Of a DNA stretch of 64,000 bases, positions 1 through 9,000 are shown piece after piece. Position 1 is the first letter of the stretch. Each line of letters starts with the position of its first letter. The notes under the pieces were generated by a model. That model was given only the letters and a program-made list of their open reading frames with translations, had not been told where the DNA came from and did not search any database. This stretch comes from G963676655 sp963676655 (lineage in GTDB: Bacteria; Verrucomicrobiota; Lentisphaeria; Victivallales; Victivallaceae). A program made the position numbers and the translations under genes. The stretch is taken from assembly GCA_963676655.2 (NCBI GenBank), contig CAXXKX010000003.1:124001-188000 (forward strand), written 5' to 3'.

Positions 1-1
1 C

Positions 2-610
2 GTCAACAACCAGAAACAAATTGGCCTTGGCCTGGCGCTTTACGCCGATGACAACACCGGAATTTACCCGAGCGCGACCGGAAACGGCGGCGAATGGCCC
101 TATAAACTTAAAACTCAACTCGGCTATATCAACAGTTGGGCAACTTTCGTCTGTCCGTCAATGGCTCCGGTCAACAATATGAACCTCGGAACCAGCGTCG
201 AGTGGAAAATCGCCTATCTCACCTACGGTCTTACCGGAACCTACCGTTACGCTTATTCCGCTTCTTATCCCATCGGGCAATACATGATCGACACCAGAAA
301 ATGCTGGGCTCCGGCAAAAACCGAATGTGTCACTGACAGCATCCATACAGTTCCTCCAAGCTGGGTCTATACCGACGGTTTCGCGCCTAACGGTGCGCCG
401 GTTCAATATTGCTATGTTGAAAAACGGACTGGTCGCGGTATCAAAATGCATATGCGCCATAACAGCCGGGCCAATATCCTCTTTGTCGACGGTCATGTCG
501 AACCCATGGGGCCAAACGATGAAGTTGCGAGAAATTATTATTTGAAATACTACGGCATGATGTCATTGTATAACTCATACGATCCGCTGGTCGGGGATTT
601 CAAATTCTAA
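2..610 (+). CDS. Pseudopilin-like protein with H-x9-DG motif (5' end missing)
   Basis: The frame is open from the window edge, so the N-terminal prepilin leader lies outside. The visible part begins with an NNQKQIGLGLALYADDN segment, the usual region just after the hydrophobic helix in this family, and ends with HNSRANILFVDGHVEPM, the H-x9-DG signature of DUF1559-type prepilin-like proteins. These are type IV pilin/type II secretion pseudopilin relatives, very abundant in Lentisphaerota and Planctomycetota; individual functions are unknown. The next gene, 136 nt downstream on the same strand, encodes a large exported glycosidase-like protein. This pairing recurs three more times in the window. 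Confidence 0.85.
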   Translation, partial: VNNQKQIGLGLALYADDNTGIYPSATGNGGEWPYKLKTQLGYINSWATFVCPSMAPVNNMNLGTSVEWKIAYLTYGLTGTYRYAYSASYPIGQYMIDTRKCWAPAKTECVTDSIHTVPPSWVYTDGFAPNGAPVQYCYVEKRTGRGIKMHMRHNSRANILFVDGHVEPMGPNDEVARNYYLKYYGMMSLYNSYDPLVGDFKF

Positions 611-746
611 GTACAGAAAGAAAATACTATCGGGAATATATGATTTTTTAAGTTGTCCATGCCAGCTTGTCCGGCTCAAAAAGTGGCAACAACAGATGTT
701 TTCTGCCTGAATCACAGATATTAACCAATAATTACAGGGAATAAAC

Positions 747-3700
747 ATGAATAAATATTTGATTGCTGCCGGTATCGGCACAATGGTTTCAAGCGGCGCG
801 TTCGCGGAAGGGTTCAGCAGTTTTAAAACGGCAAAGGAAGCCGAAACTTTCGGTTGGCGCCCCCGGCTTAATTGCACACTAACCACAGGCAAAGGCCCGG
901 ACGGCAACGGATCAGTCGTCATTACCGCACAGAAAGGGGCCAAGAGATACAGCGGAGTGACCCTTTTCCAGAAATTCCCGTTCAGTCAGGCTACCCCGAA
1001 AGATTACATCAGCTGTAAAGTGCGGCAAAATTTCGGGACCGGAATCTATCTTAATTTCGCCACAAGCAAAGGTTCGGTTTATGACCATGTCAAGCTTCAG
1101 AGGGACAAATGGAACGACATTAAATTGAGTCTGGATTTTTCAAAATGGGAAAAACCGAAAAACAATAAATCCGCCAATTGGGCCGATGCGCGCAGTGTCG
1201 CGTTTTACGCTTCCGGCTTCAGCGAACCCGGCACCTACCTTGAAATAGCCGATCTTGAATTCACGATCAGCGGAAAAAAATATATTCCAAAAAGACTCGG
1301 CGCAAAAGTCGCCGGAGATGTCCGCAAGCTCAAAGATTCGGCTAAATATAAATATTTGAAAACAGATTACGGAATCTGGGCCATTGACCTGAAAACCGGG
1401 ATGACCGCCGGGGTCTGGAACCTGAAAAACGGCGAACAATACGTCAGCCATCTCTACAGCAAGTATTTTGTCATGAACCTGAAAAAGGAATACAACACAA
1501 CGGAAAAGAAAGACCGGGTTTTCAGTTCCGGCAGTCATAATAACGTATTTACCATGAACTGTCGCAACGACGATCTGCCGGGTATTACCATTGTTAAATC
1601 ATTCCGGGTAGAAGGACCGAGACTGTACCGGGATCTTGAATTTCTCGACAAAGGCGGCAAAACGATCCAATTCGTCACCGTACGTAATGAAGTAACCTTC
1701 CAACCGGAATACCGGAAAGACAGCTATCATCTTGGAGCCGGTTACATCGGGCCGCTTACTCCGGTCGAAACCCTTTACGAGCCGCGTCGGGTAACCCGCT
1801 TCCGGCAAATGACCAAAGGAATGGTCCTTAGCAATTCCAGAAAAAATTACAGTTTTTCCAACTATCGCCTTTTCGTCAACAACCGCTTATGCTACCCCTG
1901 GTGGCAAAGCGGTATCTCAGGTTATGCAGAACGCGACAATTGTCTCTATTACACTCCGCGCGGCTGGGATATGCCGCTGGGAACATTACGTCTGCTGCCG
2001 AATTCCAAATTCACCATAACCGACGTCCAGACGGTATTTCCCGGCACGTGGTATGATTTTCTAGCCAAAATTTATCCAGAAACTCCCGCCGTCAAGGCCG
2101 ATCTGGAAAAAATTCCGGAAGTCCCCGACTGGTTGAGCAACGTTTACTGCTGCCTTAACATGGAATCGAAAGAACGGCTGCGCAAGGTCGCGGCCATGAG
2201 CGATTCCGGATATATTATGGTTCTGATATGCCCGACCGCCGGCTGGGGAGACTATTATGTTGACCAGGGATCACACGGCTCGTTCGGCGGCTGGATTACC
2301 GGGCCGGAGCTGAAAAAGACCATTGCGGATATCAAAGCGATCGCGCCTGACCGGGTAAAAGTCGGAATCTACAACCTGTCTTCCAGCGCCACCTGGGAAT
2401 CACGTATTTTCAAAAAACATCCAGAGTGGTTCCGCAGTAAAGACAAATACGGCAACAAGCAATTGCTGTTTCCCGGCTGCGCCGATAACTGGGCTTCGAT
2501 GATCGACAACAAAGACTGTTACAATGAATTGCTCAAGCAGTACGGTTTGCAGCTTGACTCCCTCGGAGCGGATTTTATCTACCTTGATGAATCCAAAACC
2601 CATAATATCATAAAATGGGATACTCAGGAATGCACAACTGACGCCGACTGGTACAGTTACTGGCGCGACATGCAGAAAATCATCAAAAAACGCGGCGCGG
2701 ATAAAGCCGTCTGGTTCAACGGCCGCGGCAACCCTTACGGTGACGTCAACTTCATGGAAGCACGCAACCAGCTACGTTACGGCTTCTGGCGGCAATGCGT
2801 CGGCATGGGCCTCGGAATGGAAACCTGGCTCAAAAACCGCCCGAAGTCACGGCTGATTCCACTCTACTGGCATAAATCGGTCGATGATTGTTATATCAAC
2901 CGGGTCCTGGCTCTGGGCTGGATTCCGAGTTTGACCTATGGCGATCCGGAAACCAAACGGCCATTCGCCACCGCCACGCTCGAAATGGGCAACAGTAACC
3001 CGATTGACGCGAAATACACCCCGGACTGGAAAAGCGATCCGGAAACCAAACTTGAATCCTATGTCATGAAGCGTATGAACGGCGAAGACGTAGTGATGTC
3101 GCTGATCAGTCACGAAGAAAAGGCAAAGACCTTTACTATCAATATCGGCGTCAACACCCTTGAACTTGATGCAGGCAAAGGCAAACCGTTAAACATCTGG
3201 TATTATACCATCAAAAAGCCAAACGAATTTGCCAAAGGAAGCTTGACTGAAAAGGAAGTGAAAGAACTCTACCGGATGACCGGCAAACGCGCCGATCTGA
3301 TATCGGAACCGGAAGTCCCCCGCAAGTGCAATTTTGACGGCGAACATCTGAACATGGAACTGAAACTGCAGCCGCAGACGTTGTACCAACTGGTATTTTC
3401 CAGGATTCCCGGCGGCATATACTCCATCAACGATCTTCCGGCCACCTGGTATTTTACCGGCCAGAAACAATTACAGCTGACCTCCGGTATGGCGGCCGAT
3501 AAAAAACTTAAAATATCCGGAGTAAACCGGGCTGACAAAGCGGAAATAATGCTGTTCTTCAATGCCTCGAATCTGCGGGTCAACGGCAAATCGGCCCGGG
3601 TGCGGCTGACCAACGAGAAAGACCGGATTCTGCAAGTTGTCAGTGTTCCCCGGGGACGATTTGAAATCACCGGTAACCTGATCAAAAAAGGTAACTTCGC

Positions 3701-5069
3701 CCAGGTCAAACCCAATCGCGTCGCGGGAGGAAAATCCAAGCTTCTGACCGCGATAAAACCGGCGGAAGTGCATCAGGAAGTCCTGAAATCACGCCAGGTC
3801 GCAAAACAACTCGACGGCGCGAAGATCACTGCGGAAGCAATCAACATCTCCCGCTGGCGGGACCACCAGGGCCTGCAGCCCGGCCTGCCGCCGTTTATCG
3901 CTAAAACGGACGCTAACAACCTGACCCTGCAAGCCGGAACCAGCCGCAAGATCAGCGACTTTATCGGATTCTCATTTGCCGGATTTATGGTTGAAAATTT
4001 GCGAAAAGTCAAGCTGCAACTAAACAATACATTCTATAACGCGGTCTCCCTGCGCTCCCGGGTGTTCCATCTGCATCCATATAAAAAATCATCGCGTTAT
4101 TTTGCCGGCTTTATGGTTGACTACCATACCTCGAAAGGCTGGAGCAAACGGGTCGCGTTCGGCGTCGGGGTTCTTCACGATAAACTTTCCTGTGTCGCTC
4201 CTCGCTGGGGACATAAAAGCAAACCGAATCAACTGATTGATCTCGGCCCGATCATCGAAAAAGGCTATAAGACGACCTTGTCGCTCGACCTGGCCAAGTA
4301 CGCTCCGAAAGACTGGGACGGCAAAATGTGGTTTGGTGTCGGCACCGACTTTGTCGCGGCCGGCAGAAATCTCACCGTCAAATTCCTTGCTGCGAACGAT
4401 CAGGTCAAAGGCCCGTTCGCCAGCGGTATCGATCCACAGGATTTCCAGAAACGATTCAGAGAAGCACGGGTTATCAAAGTTCCTCGCGCCCCGATGGCAC
4501 CGCTGATCGACGGTTCCGCCGATGACGAAATGTGGTCGGCAGCGGCAAAGACTAAAGATTTTTATCTGGTAGGCGGCAAAGGCATTCCGTCTGAAGAAAC
4601 CAGAATACAAATGTTCTATGACGAAAAATATTTGTATCTATCGGCCATTTGCGGTGAAACCGAAAGGAAGACTCCGATAACCGGAACCGGCTCTATCTGG
4701 CGCGATGACGAAATTGAACTTTACTTCGTTCCGAATCCGAAAGCCAAGCCAATCAAGTTTTATCAACTGCTGATCAACGCCAACGGTGAAAAACTAGAGC
4801 TGGCCCATAAACAAAGCGTCGGTCTGCGGGTTGATTTAAAATCACAAGTCAAGGCCATGAAGCGGAAAGGCGCCTGGCACATTGAAGCGGCCATTCCGTT
4901 TAAATCACTCGGCGTTGCCGCCCCGAAACCGGGCGATGTATGGCTGGCAAACTTCTGTCGTCACCGGCCTCCGGGCAAAAAGACCCCGGCTCAGCTGATC
5001 ACCTGGTCCCCGGTTATGAAGGGATTCAACGAATATCGTAAATTCAATAAACTTATTTTTACCAAATAA
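747..5069 (+). CDS. Giant exported glycosidase-like protein with C-terminal CBM9-like domain
   Basis: 1440 residues. A signal peptide is visible (MNKYLIAAGIGTMVSSGAFA, cleavage after AFA) and the start follows an AGGGA ribosome site. In order: a beta-sandwich at about 21-175, a second beta-rich region to about 440, a TIM-barrel-like core at about 450-800 with GWGDYYVD and IYLDES (residues near 612-617, possible catalytic Asp), a beta-sandwich at about 1120-1235, and a CBM9/DOMON-like carbohydrate-binding domain from about 1245 to the end (PLIDGSADDEMWSAAA, DEKYLYLSAICGE). The core resembles the DUF6259/alpha-galactosidase-like group. That family call is from memory and uncertain. It shares its last three domains with the 6057-11117 protein and sits in one operon with a GH130-type enzyme, so an extracellular role in degrading a mannose-containing glycan is likely. 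The substrate is unproven. Confidence 0.75.
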   Translation: MNKYLIAAGIGTMVSSGAFAEGFSSFKTAKEAETFGWRPRLNCTLTTGKGPDGNGSVVITAQKGAKRYSGVTLFQKFPFSQATPKDYISCKVRQNFGTGIYLNFATSKGSVYDHVKLQRDKWNDIKLSLDFSKWEKPKNNKSANWADARSVAFYASGFSEPGTYLEIADLEFTISGKKYIPKRLGAKVAGDVRKLKDSAKYKYLKTDYGIWAIDLKTGMTAGVWNLKNGEQYVSHLYSKYFVMNLKKEYNTTEKKDRVFSSGSHNNVFTMNCRNDDLPGITIVKSFRVEGPRLYRDLEFLDKGGKTIQFVTVRNEVTFQPEYRKDSYHLGAGYIGPLTPVETLYEPRRVTRFRQMTKGMVLSNSRKNYSFSNYRLFVNNRLCYPWWQSGISGYAERDNCLYYTPRGWDMPLGTLRLLPNSKFTITDVQTVFPGTWYDFLAKIYPETPAVKADLEKIPEVPDWLSNVYCCLNMESKERLRKVAAMSDSGYIMVLICPTAGWGDYYVDQGSHGSFGGWITGPELKKTIADIKAIAPDRVKVGIYNLSSSATWESRIFKKHPEWFRSKDKYGNKQLLFPGCADNWASMIDNKDCYNELLKQYGLQLDSLGADFIYLDESKTHNIIKWDTQECTTDADWYSYWRDMQKIIKKRGADKAVWFNGRGNPYGDVNFMEARNQLRYGFWRQCVGMGLGMETWLKNRPKSRLIPLYWHKSVDDCYINRVLALGWIPSLTYGDPETKRPFATATLEMGNSNPIDAKYTPDWKSDPETKLESYVMKRMNGEDVVMSLISHEEKAKTFTINIGVNTLELDAGKGKPLNIWYYTIKKPNEFAKGSLTEKEVKELYRMTGKRADLISEPEVPRKCNFDGEHLNMELKLQPQTLYQLVFSRIPGGIYSINDLPATWYFTGQKQLQLTSGMAADKKLKISGVNRADKAEIMLFFNASNLRVNGKSARVRLTNEKDRILQVVSVPRGRFEITGNLIKKGNFAQVKPNRVAGGKSKLLTAIKPAEVHQEVLKSRQVAKQLDGAKITAEAINISRWRDHQGLQPGLPPFIAKTDANNLTLQAGTSRKISDFIGFSFAGFMVENLRKVKLQLNNTFYNAVSLRSRVFHLHPYKKSSRYFAGFMVDYHTSKGWSKRVAFGVGVLHDKLSCVAPRWGHKSKPNQLIDLGPIIEKGYKTTLSLDLAKYAPKDWDGKMWFGVGTDFVAAGRNLTVKFLAANDQVKGPFASGIDPQDFQKRFREARVIKVPRAPMAPLIDGSADDEMWSAAAKTKDFYLVGGKGIPSEETRIQMFYDEKYLYLSAICGETERKTPITGTGSIWRDDEIELYFVPNPKAKPIKFYQLLINANGEKLELAHKQSVGLRVDLKSQVKAMKRKGAWHIEAAIPFKSLGVAAPKPGDVWLANFCRHRPPGKKTPAQLITWSPVMKGFNEYRKFNKLIFTK

Positions 5070-5102
5070 CCCGCATCACGCGAAAAATCAACGGAGAAAA
5101 AA

Positions 5103-6032
5103 ATGTCCAAACCGGTAAAGCTTGAAAGATATGAAAGAAATCCGATCCTGTTACCCCGGCCATATACGGCCTGGGACACTATCGGCTCGTTCAACCCGGG
5201 AGCCGCGATCGATGATGACGGTCGCATCCACATCCTCTATCGCGCCGCCGGTGTTATGCCCAAAAACCCGGGCAGCAAATTCCATGTCGCCACTATCGGC
5301 CACGCGGTGACTGACGACGGATTCAACATTGTAGAGCGGTCGGATCTCCCGGTCCTTGACCTTGAAGGAGAAAGTCATGAGATATGGGGAATAACCGGAG
5401 TCGAAGATCCTCGAGTAACTAAAATCGACGATACATATTATATTGTTTATTGCATCACCGGACACTGCTGGGACCGTCTTGCCCTAGCCTCGACCAAAGA
5501 TTTCAAGATTTACAAAAAACACGGCCTTATCGTAAAAGACATGTCACAGCGGACCGGCGGTCTGTTTCCGGAAAAGATTGACGGTAAATATATTCTGATG
5601 CATCGGCCGATCCCGAATATCTGGATATCGAAAAGTCCGGATCTGGTCGAGTGGGGCGAAGCCAAAATGATCCTGACCAATCAGGTTCTGCCTTGGTGCG
5701 CGGAAAAACTGGGAATTTGCGCCCCGCCGATCAGGACCGAAAAAGCCTGGGCCGTGATCTTCCACGGTAAAGACCGGCACTGCGTCTACCGGCTGGGTAT
5801 TTTCTGGCTGGATCTGGAGGATCCGTACAAAGTGCTTAAAATCCAGGAAACACCAATCCTCGAACCGGAAACCCCCTATGAAACGCAAAAGGGAATTACC
5901 GGTAATTGTATTTATGCCTGCAGCGCGGTTATCAAAAACGGCACCGTATTCGTTTACTACGGAGCAGGCGATTCCGTCGGCTGCGTCGCCACCATGCCGC
6001 AGGAAATGCTTGAACTGCCGGATAAACTGTAA
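5103..6032 (+). CDS. GH130-type beta-mannoside phosphorylase/hydrolase
   Basis: 309 residues, no signal peptide, hence cytoplasmic. The N-terminal ERNPILLP followed by NPGAAIDDDGRIHILYRA and the GVEDPRVTKIDDTYYIVY segment are characteristic of the five-bladed propeller family GH130, whose members phosphorolyse or hydrolyse beta-mannosides. Length matches the family. The start ATG has the GGAG ribosome site 8 nt upstream. The gene lies 33 nt after the first giant exported protein and 24 nt before the second, so the three are probably cotranscribed: outside proteins release oligosaccharides and this enzyme processes imported products. Phosphorylase versus hydrolase cannot be decided by eye. Confidence 0.85.
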   Translation: MSKPVKLERYERNPILLPRPYTAWDTIGSFNPGAAIDDDGRIHILYRAAGVMPKNPGSKFHVATIGHAVTDDGFNIVERSDLPVLDLEGESHEIWGITGVEDPRVTKIDDTYYIVYCITGHCWDRLALASTKDFKIYKKHGLIVKDMSQRTGGLFPEKIDGKYILMHRPIPNIWISKSPDLVEWGEAKMILTNQVLPWCAEKLGICAPPIRTEKAWAVIFHGKDRHCVYRLGIFWLDLEDPYKVLKIQETPILEPETPYETQKGITGNCIYACSAVIKNGTVFVYYGAGDSVGCVATMPQEMLELPDKL

Positions 6033-6056
6033 GTAAGAAATCAGGAAGGGAAAATC

Positions 6057-9000
6057 ATGAAGCAGCACAGGAAAATATTAACCGGCATGTTTTGCGGAAT
6101 TATCGCTTTAAGCGTTTTTGCCGCCAAACCGGCCAAAGAACTTTTGACTCCGGAAAATATGAAACGCTGGAAGAAAGATATTGCCGGCAGCTATCGCAGC
6201 GGCATTATTTTTGATCCGGCAAAACGCCTGATGCATTTCAATACCTATGACAACAAGGGCCATGTCGAGTTTTACGACAAGGACAGCAATTACAGCGATT
6301 TCCGCCTTGACTGTGTTGTCAGCTTCAGTAAAATGCATAATAAATACAGCGGGTTCAATATCTTTCTACGCGCCGGCAGCGGCAGTCGCTACTGGATCTA
6401 CTGGCGCCCGAAAAACCGCGGCATGCACCCGATCAAAATCCGTTCCAACTCCAAGCCGATATTTGAATACGACAAAGGCAAAAAAATGGAGATCCGCCCG
6501 AACGCGATCAAACTGAACAAAGATTACACTTTCAGTGTCGAAGCCCGGGGCCGGGTTCTCTGCGGCTTTCTTGACGGGAAGAAAATATTTGAGTTTGTCG
6601 ACCCGATGCAAAAAGCCTTTGCATCAGGCATGATCGGCTTTGCCGGCGGCTCAAGCGACCTTACGGTTAAATCGATCAAACTGACCGATCTGAATGAGAG
6701 TGAAATACTGCCGGTCAAATCATATAAATATATCAATCCGCCGGAAAAAGGCGACAAGTCAGGAACCTTGCTGACCGACGGTAAGATCAATGGAAAAGAC
6801 GATCAGGCGTTGTGGTGGCTGGCCACCAAAGGCGATCCCATCATTGTGTTTGACCTGGGTAAAGTTTATTTTGTCAATGGCGTCAAACTCAAAGCGCTGG
6901 CCCCGCCCAATGCCAATATCTCCGCCTACCGGATACTTGGCAGTATCGACGGGAAAAAATATAAGGCCCTGGCGGGGGAAGTTAACGAATCGGAAGATTC
7001 CCGGATTCAGGAACAGGTTATCGAAGCCAAAGTTTCCGCTCTCGCCCGCTATGTCAAAGTAATGCTGTTCCGCCAGGCCGGTGATGCGACAATTAAGCTT
7101 GATGAAGTCGAGATTATGGGACGCGAAGCCCGCCCCGAGGACAAAGCCGCCGCCGCTAAAGCCGGCGAATATTATATCGGGCCCAAAATCCCGGCCGCTT
7201 CTTTAAACGGAAAAAGCGACAAAAATTATTATTACCTCCAAAGCGGCGGCTTACGCGTCGCGATAGATCGCAAATGCGGCAATATCGGTCCGGTTTACAA
7301 TTTGAAGACCAAAGAACGCTGCACTATGGTTTCGTATGATTCGTATTTCGCGGAAACCCGTAAAACGGCCAAAGAGTACAGTGAAAAGGACAATTCAGTC
7401 GTCAAAACCGAAAATAAAGGCGACACTCTTGTTTTGACCTGTCGCAATAAATACCTCAAAGACGTCGAGATAATTCAAACCTACAAGCCGACCCGGGACG
7501 GTTTCAGCAAAACCACCGCGATGATCAACCGGGGAAATCAAAAAGATCTGTTCGTCACCGTCAAGACCGGTGCGATCCTCGATCAGCAGTTCCGTCGGGA
7601 CGGCTGGTATCTCGGCGCCGACCGCGGCCTCGGCGGCAGAGTCAAAGCGTCTCAGGTGACAATGCCGATGACCACAACCTGCCATTCCCCGAAAAATACC
7701 AAGGTCGTTCTGTTCATGAACTATCAGAAAAATTACGGCATCGGACAATATCGCTACGCCATGAACGGACAATATGCCGATCCGGTCACCAGCCGCTATT
7801 ATGAAAAGAACAATCATCCGCCGCTTTATACCGCCAACGGCTGGAAACTCGGTCTGCTGACGTTGAAGCTGGCTCCGAACATTGCAAGATCGCTCGAAGT
7901 CCGCTGGAACCTCTTTTACGAAGATGAATTTAATTTCCTCAAGCAATACACCTCGATTCCCGAAGTCGGTAAACTGTTCAATATCGCCAGACCGGACTGG
8001 CTGCTGCGCCTGAAATCCATTGTTATTGCAAGCTCAAACAGTATGCCGCTTGGTAAAGGGGCCAACAAGGACCACTATCTTTATATTGTCAAACGTTCCG
8101 CCGACCTCTATGACGACGGCTATATTTATACCCTGCTGTGCAGTGATGACGTCTGGGGCGACTGGTATCAGGGCGAGCCCTCTTCGCTGGGCTGGTGCGG
8201 TGAGAAAAAAGATAATAAATACCTGAAAAGCCTGATCAAAGAAATGCATCAGACAATCCCTTCTGTCAAAACCGGGCTTTACACCTGGGCGTGGACCGGC
8301 TGGCCTTACTCGAAAAGCTATAAGAGCAATCCGGAATGGTTTATTTCCCGCAACAAAGCCGGCTACCTGAAAAAGGCGTATCAGAACGGCCCGATGAACT
8401 TCGTCCGCCAGATATCAGCTCGCGGCTGTATGGAAAATCTCCTGCAAAGCGCGGACAAAGTAATGAATTATTTTGACACCGACTTCTTCTATATCGACGG
8501 CGGTGGCGGCGGCAGCAACCTGATCAACTGGCAAACGCTGGAACTTGATTATGATGTTGACTGGAATAATTTCCATTGGGGTCTGAATAAAGCGGCCCGG
8601 AAAAAGAGCCCTGATTGCGTCTTCTTTACAAATTCCCGAAGCGAACCCTATGTTGATATCGGTTATTACGAAGGCATCAACAACCGCTTGAGCGCCGCCG
8701 CCTGGCGGGAATCCGGCGATGCCATGCTGGCGCTGAAAATGCGCAGCAGCCTGTTTCCCAAAATGACCTTCCTGCCGATCTACTGGCGGACGAATACAAT
8801 TCCGTATTTCAGTAATTACTGCATCGGTTTCGGGTTGGTGCCGGACAATGTATATGCATCGCGTGAATTGAGAAATATTCCGTACGTCGGCGCGGCTTAT
8901 GAAGCCAGGATGTTCAAATTTACTCCGGCTAATCTGGTGCCGTCATGGCGCAAAAATATTGATACCGAACTGGAAGCATACAGCCAGACTCACGCTCCGG

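Noticed and set aside
4089..4610. Long antisense open frames within the giant exported genes and other large genes
   Set aside because: They are shadows of strongly biased codon use on the coding strand and show no motifs or ribosome sites.
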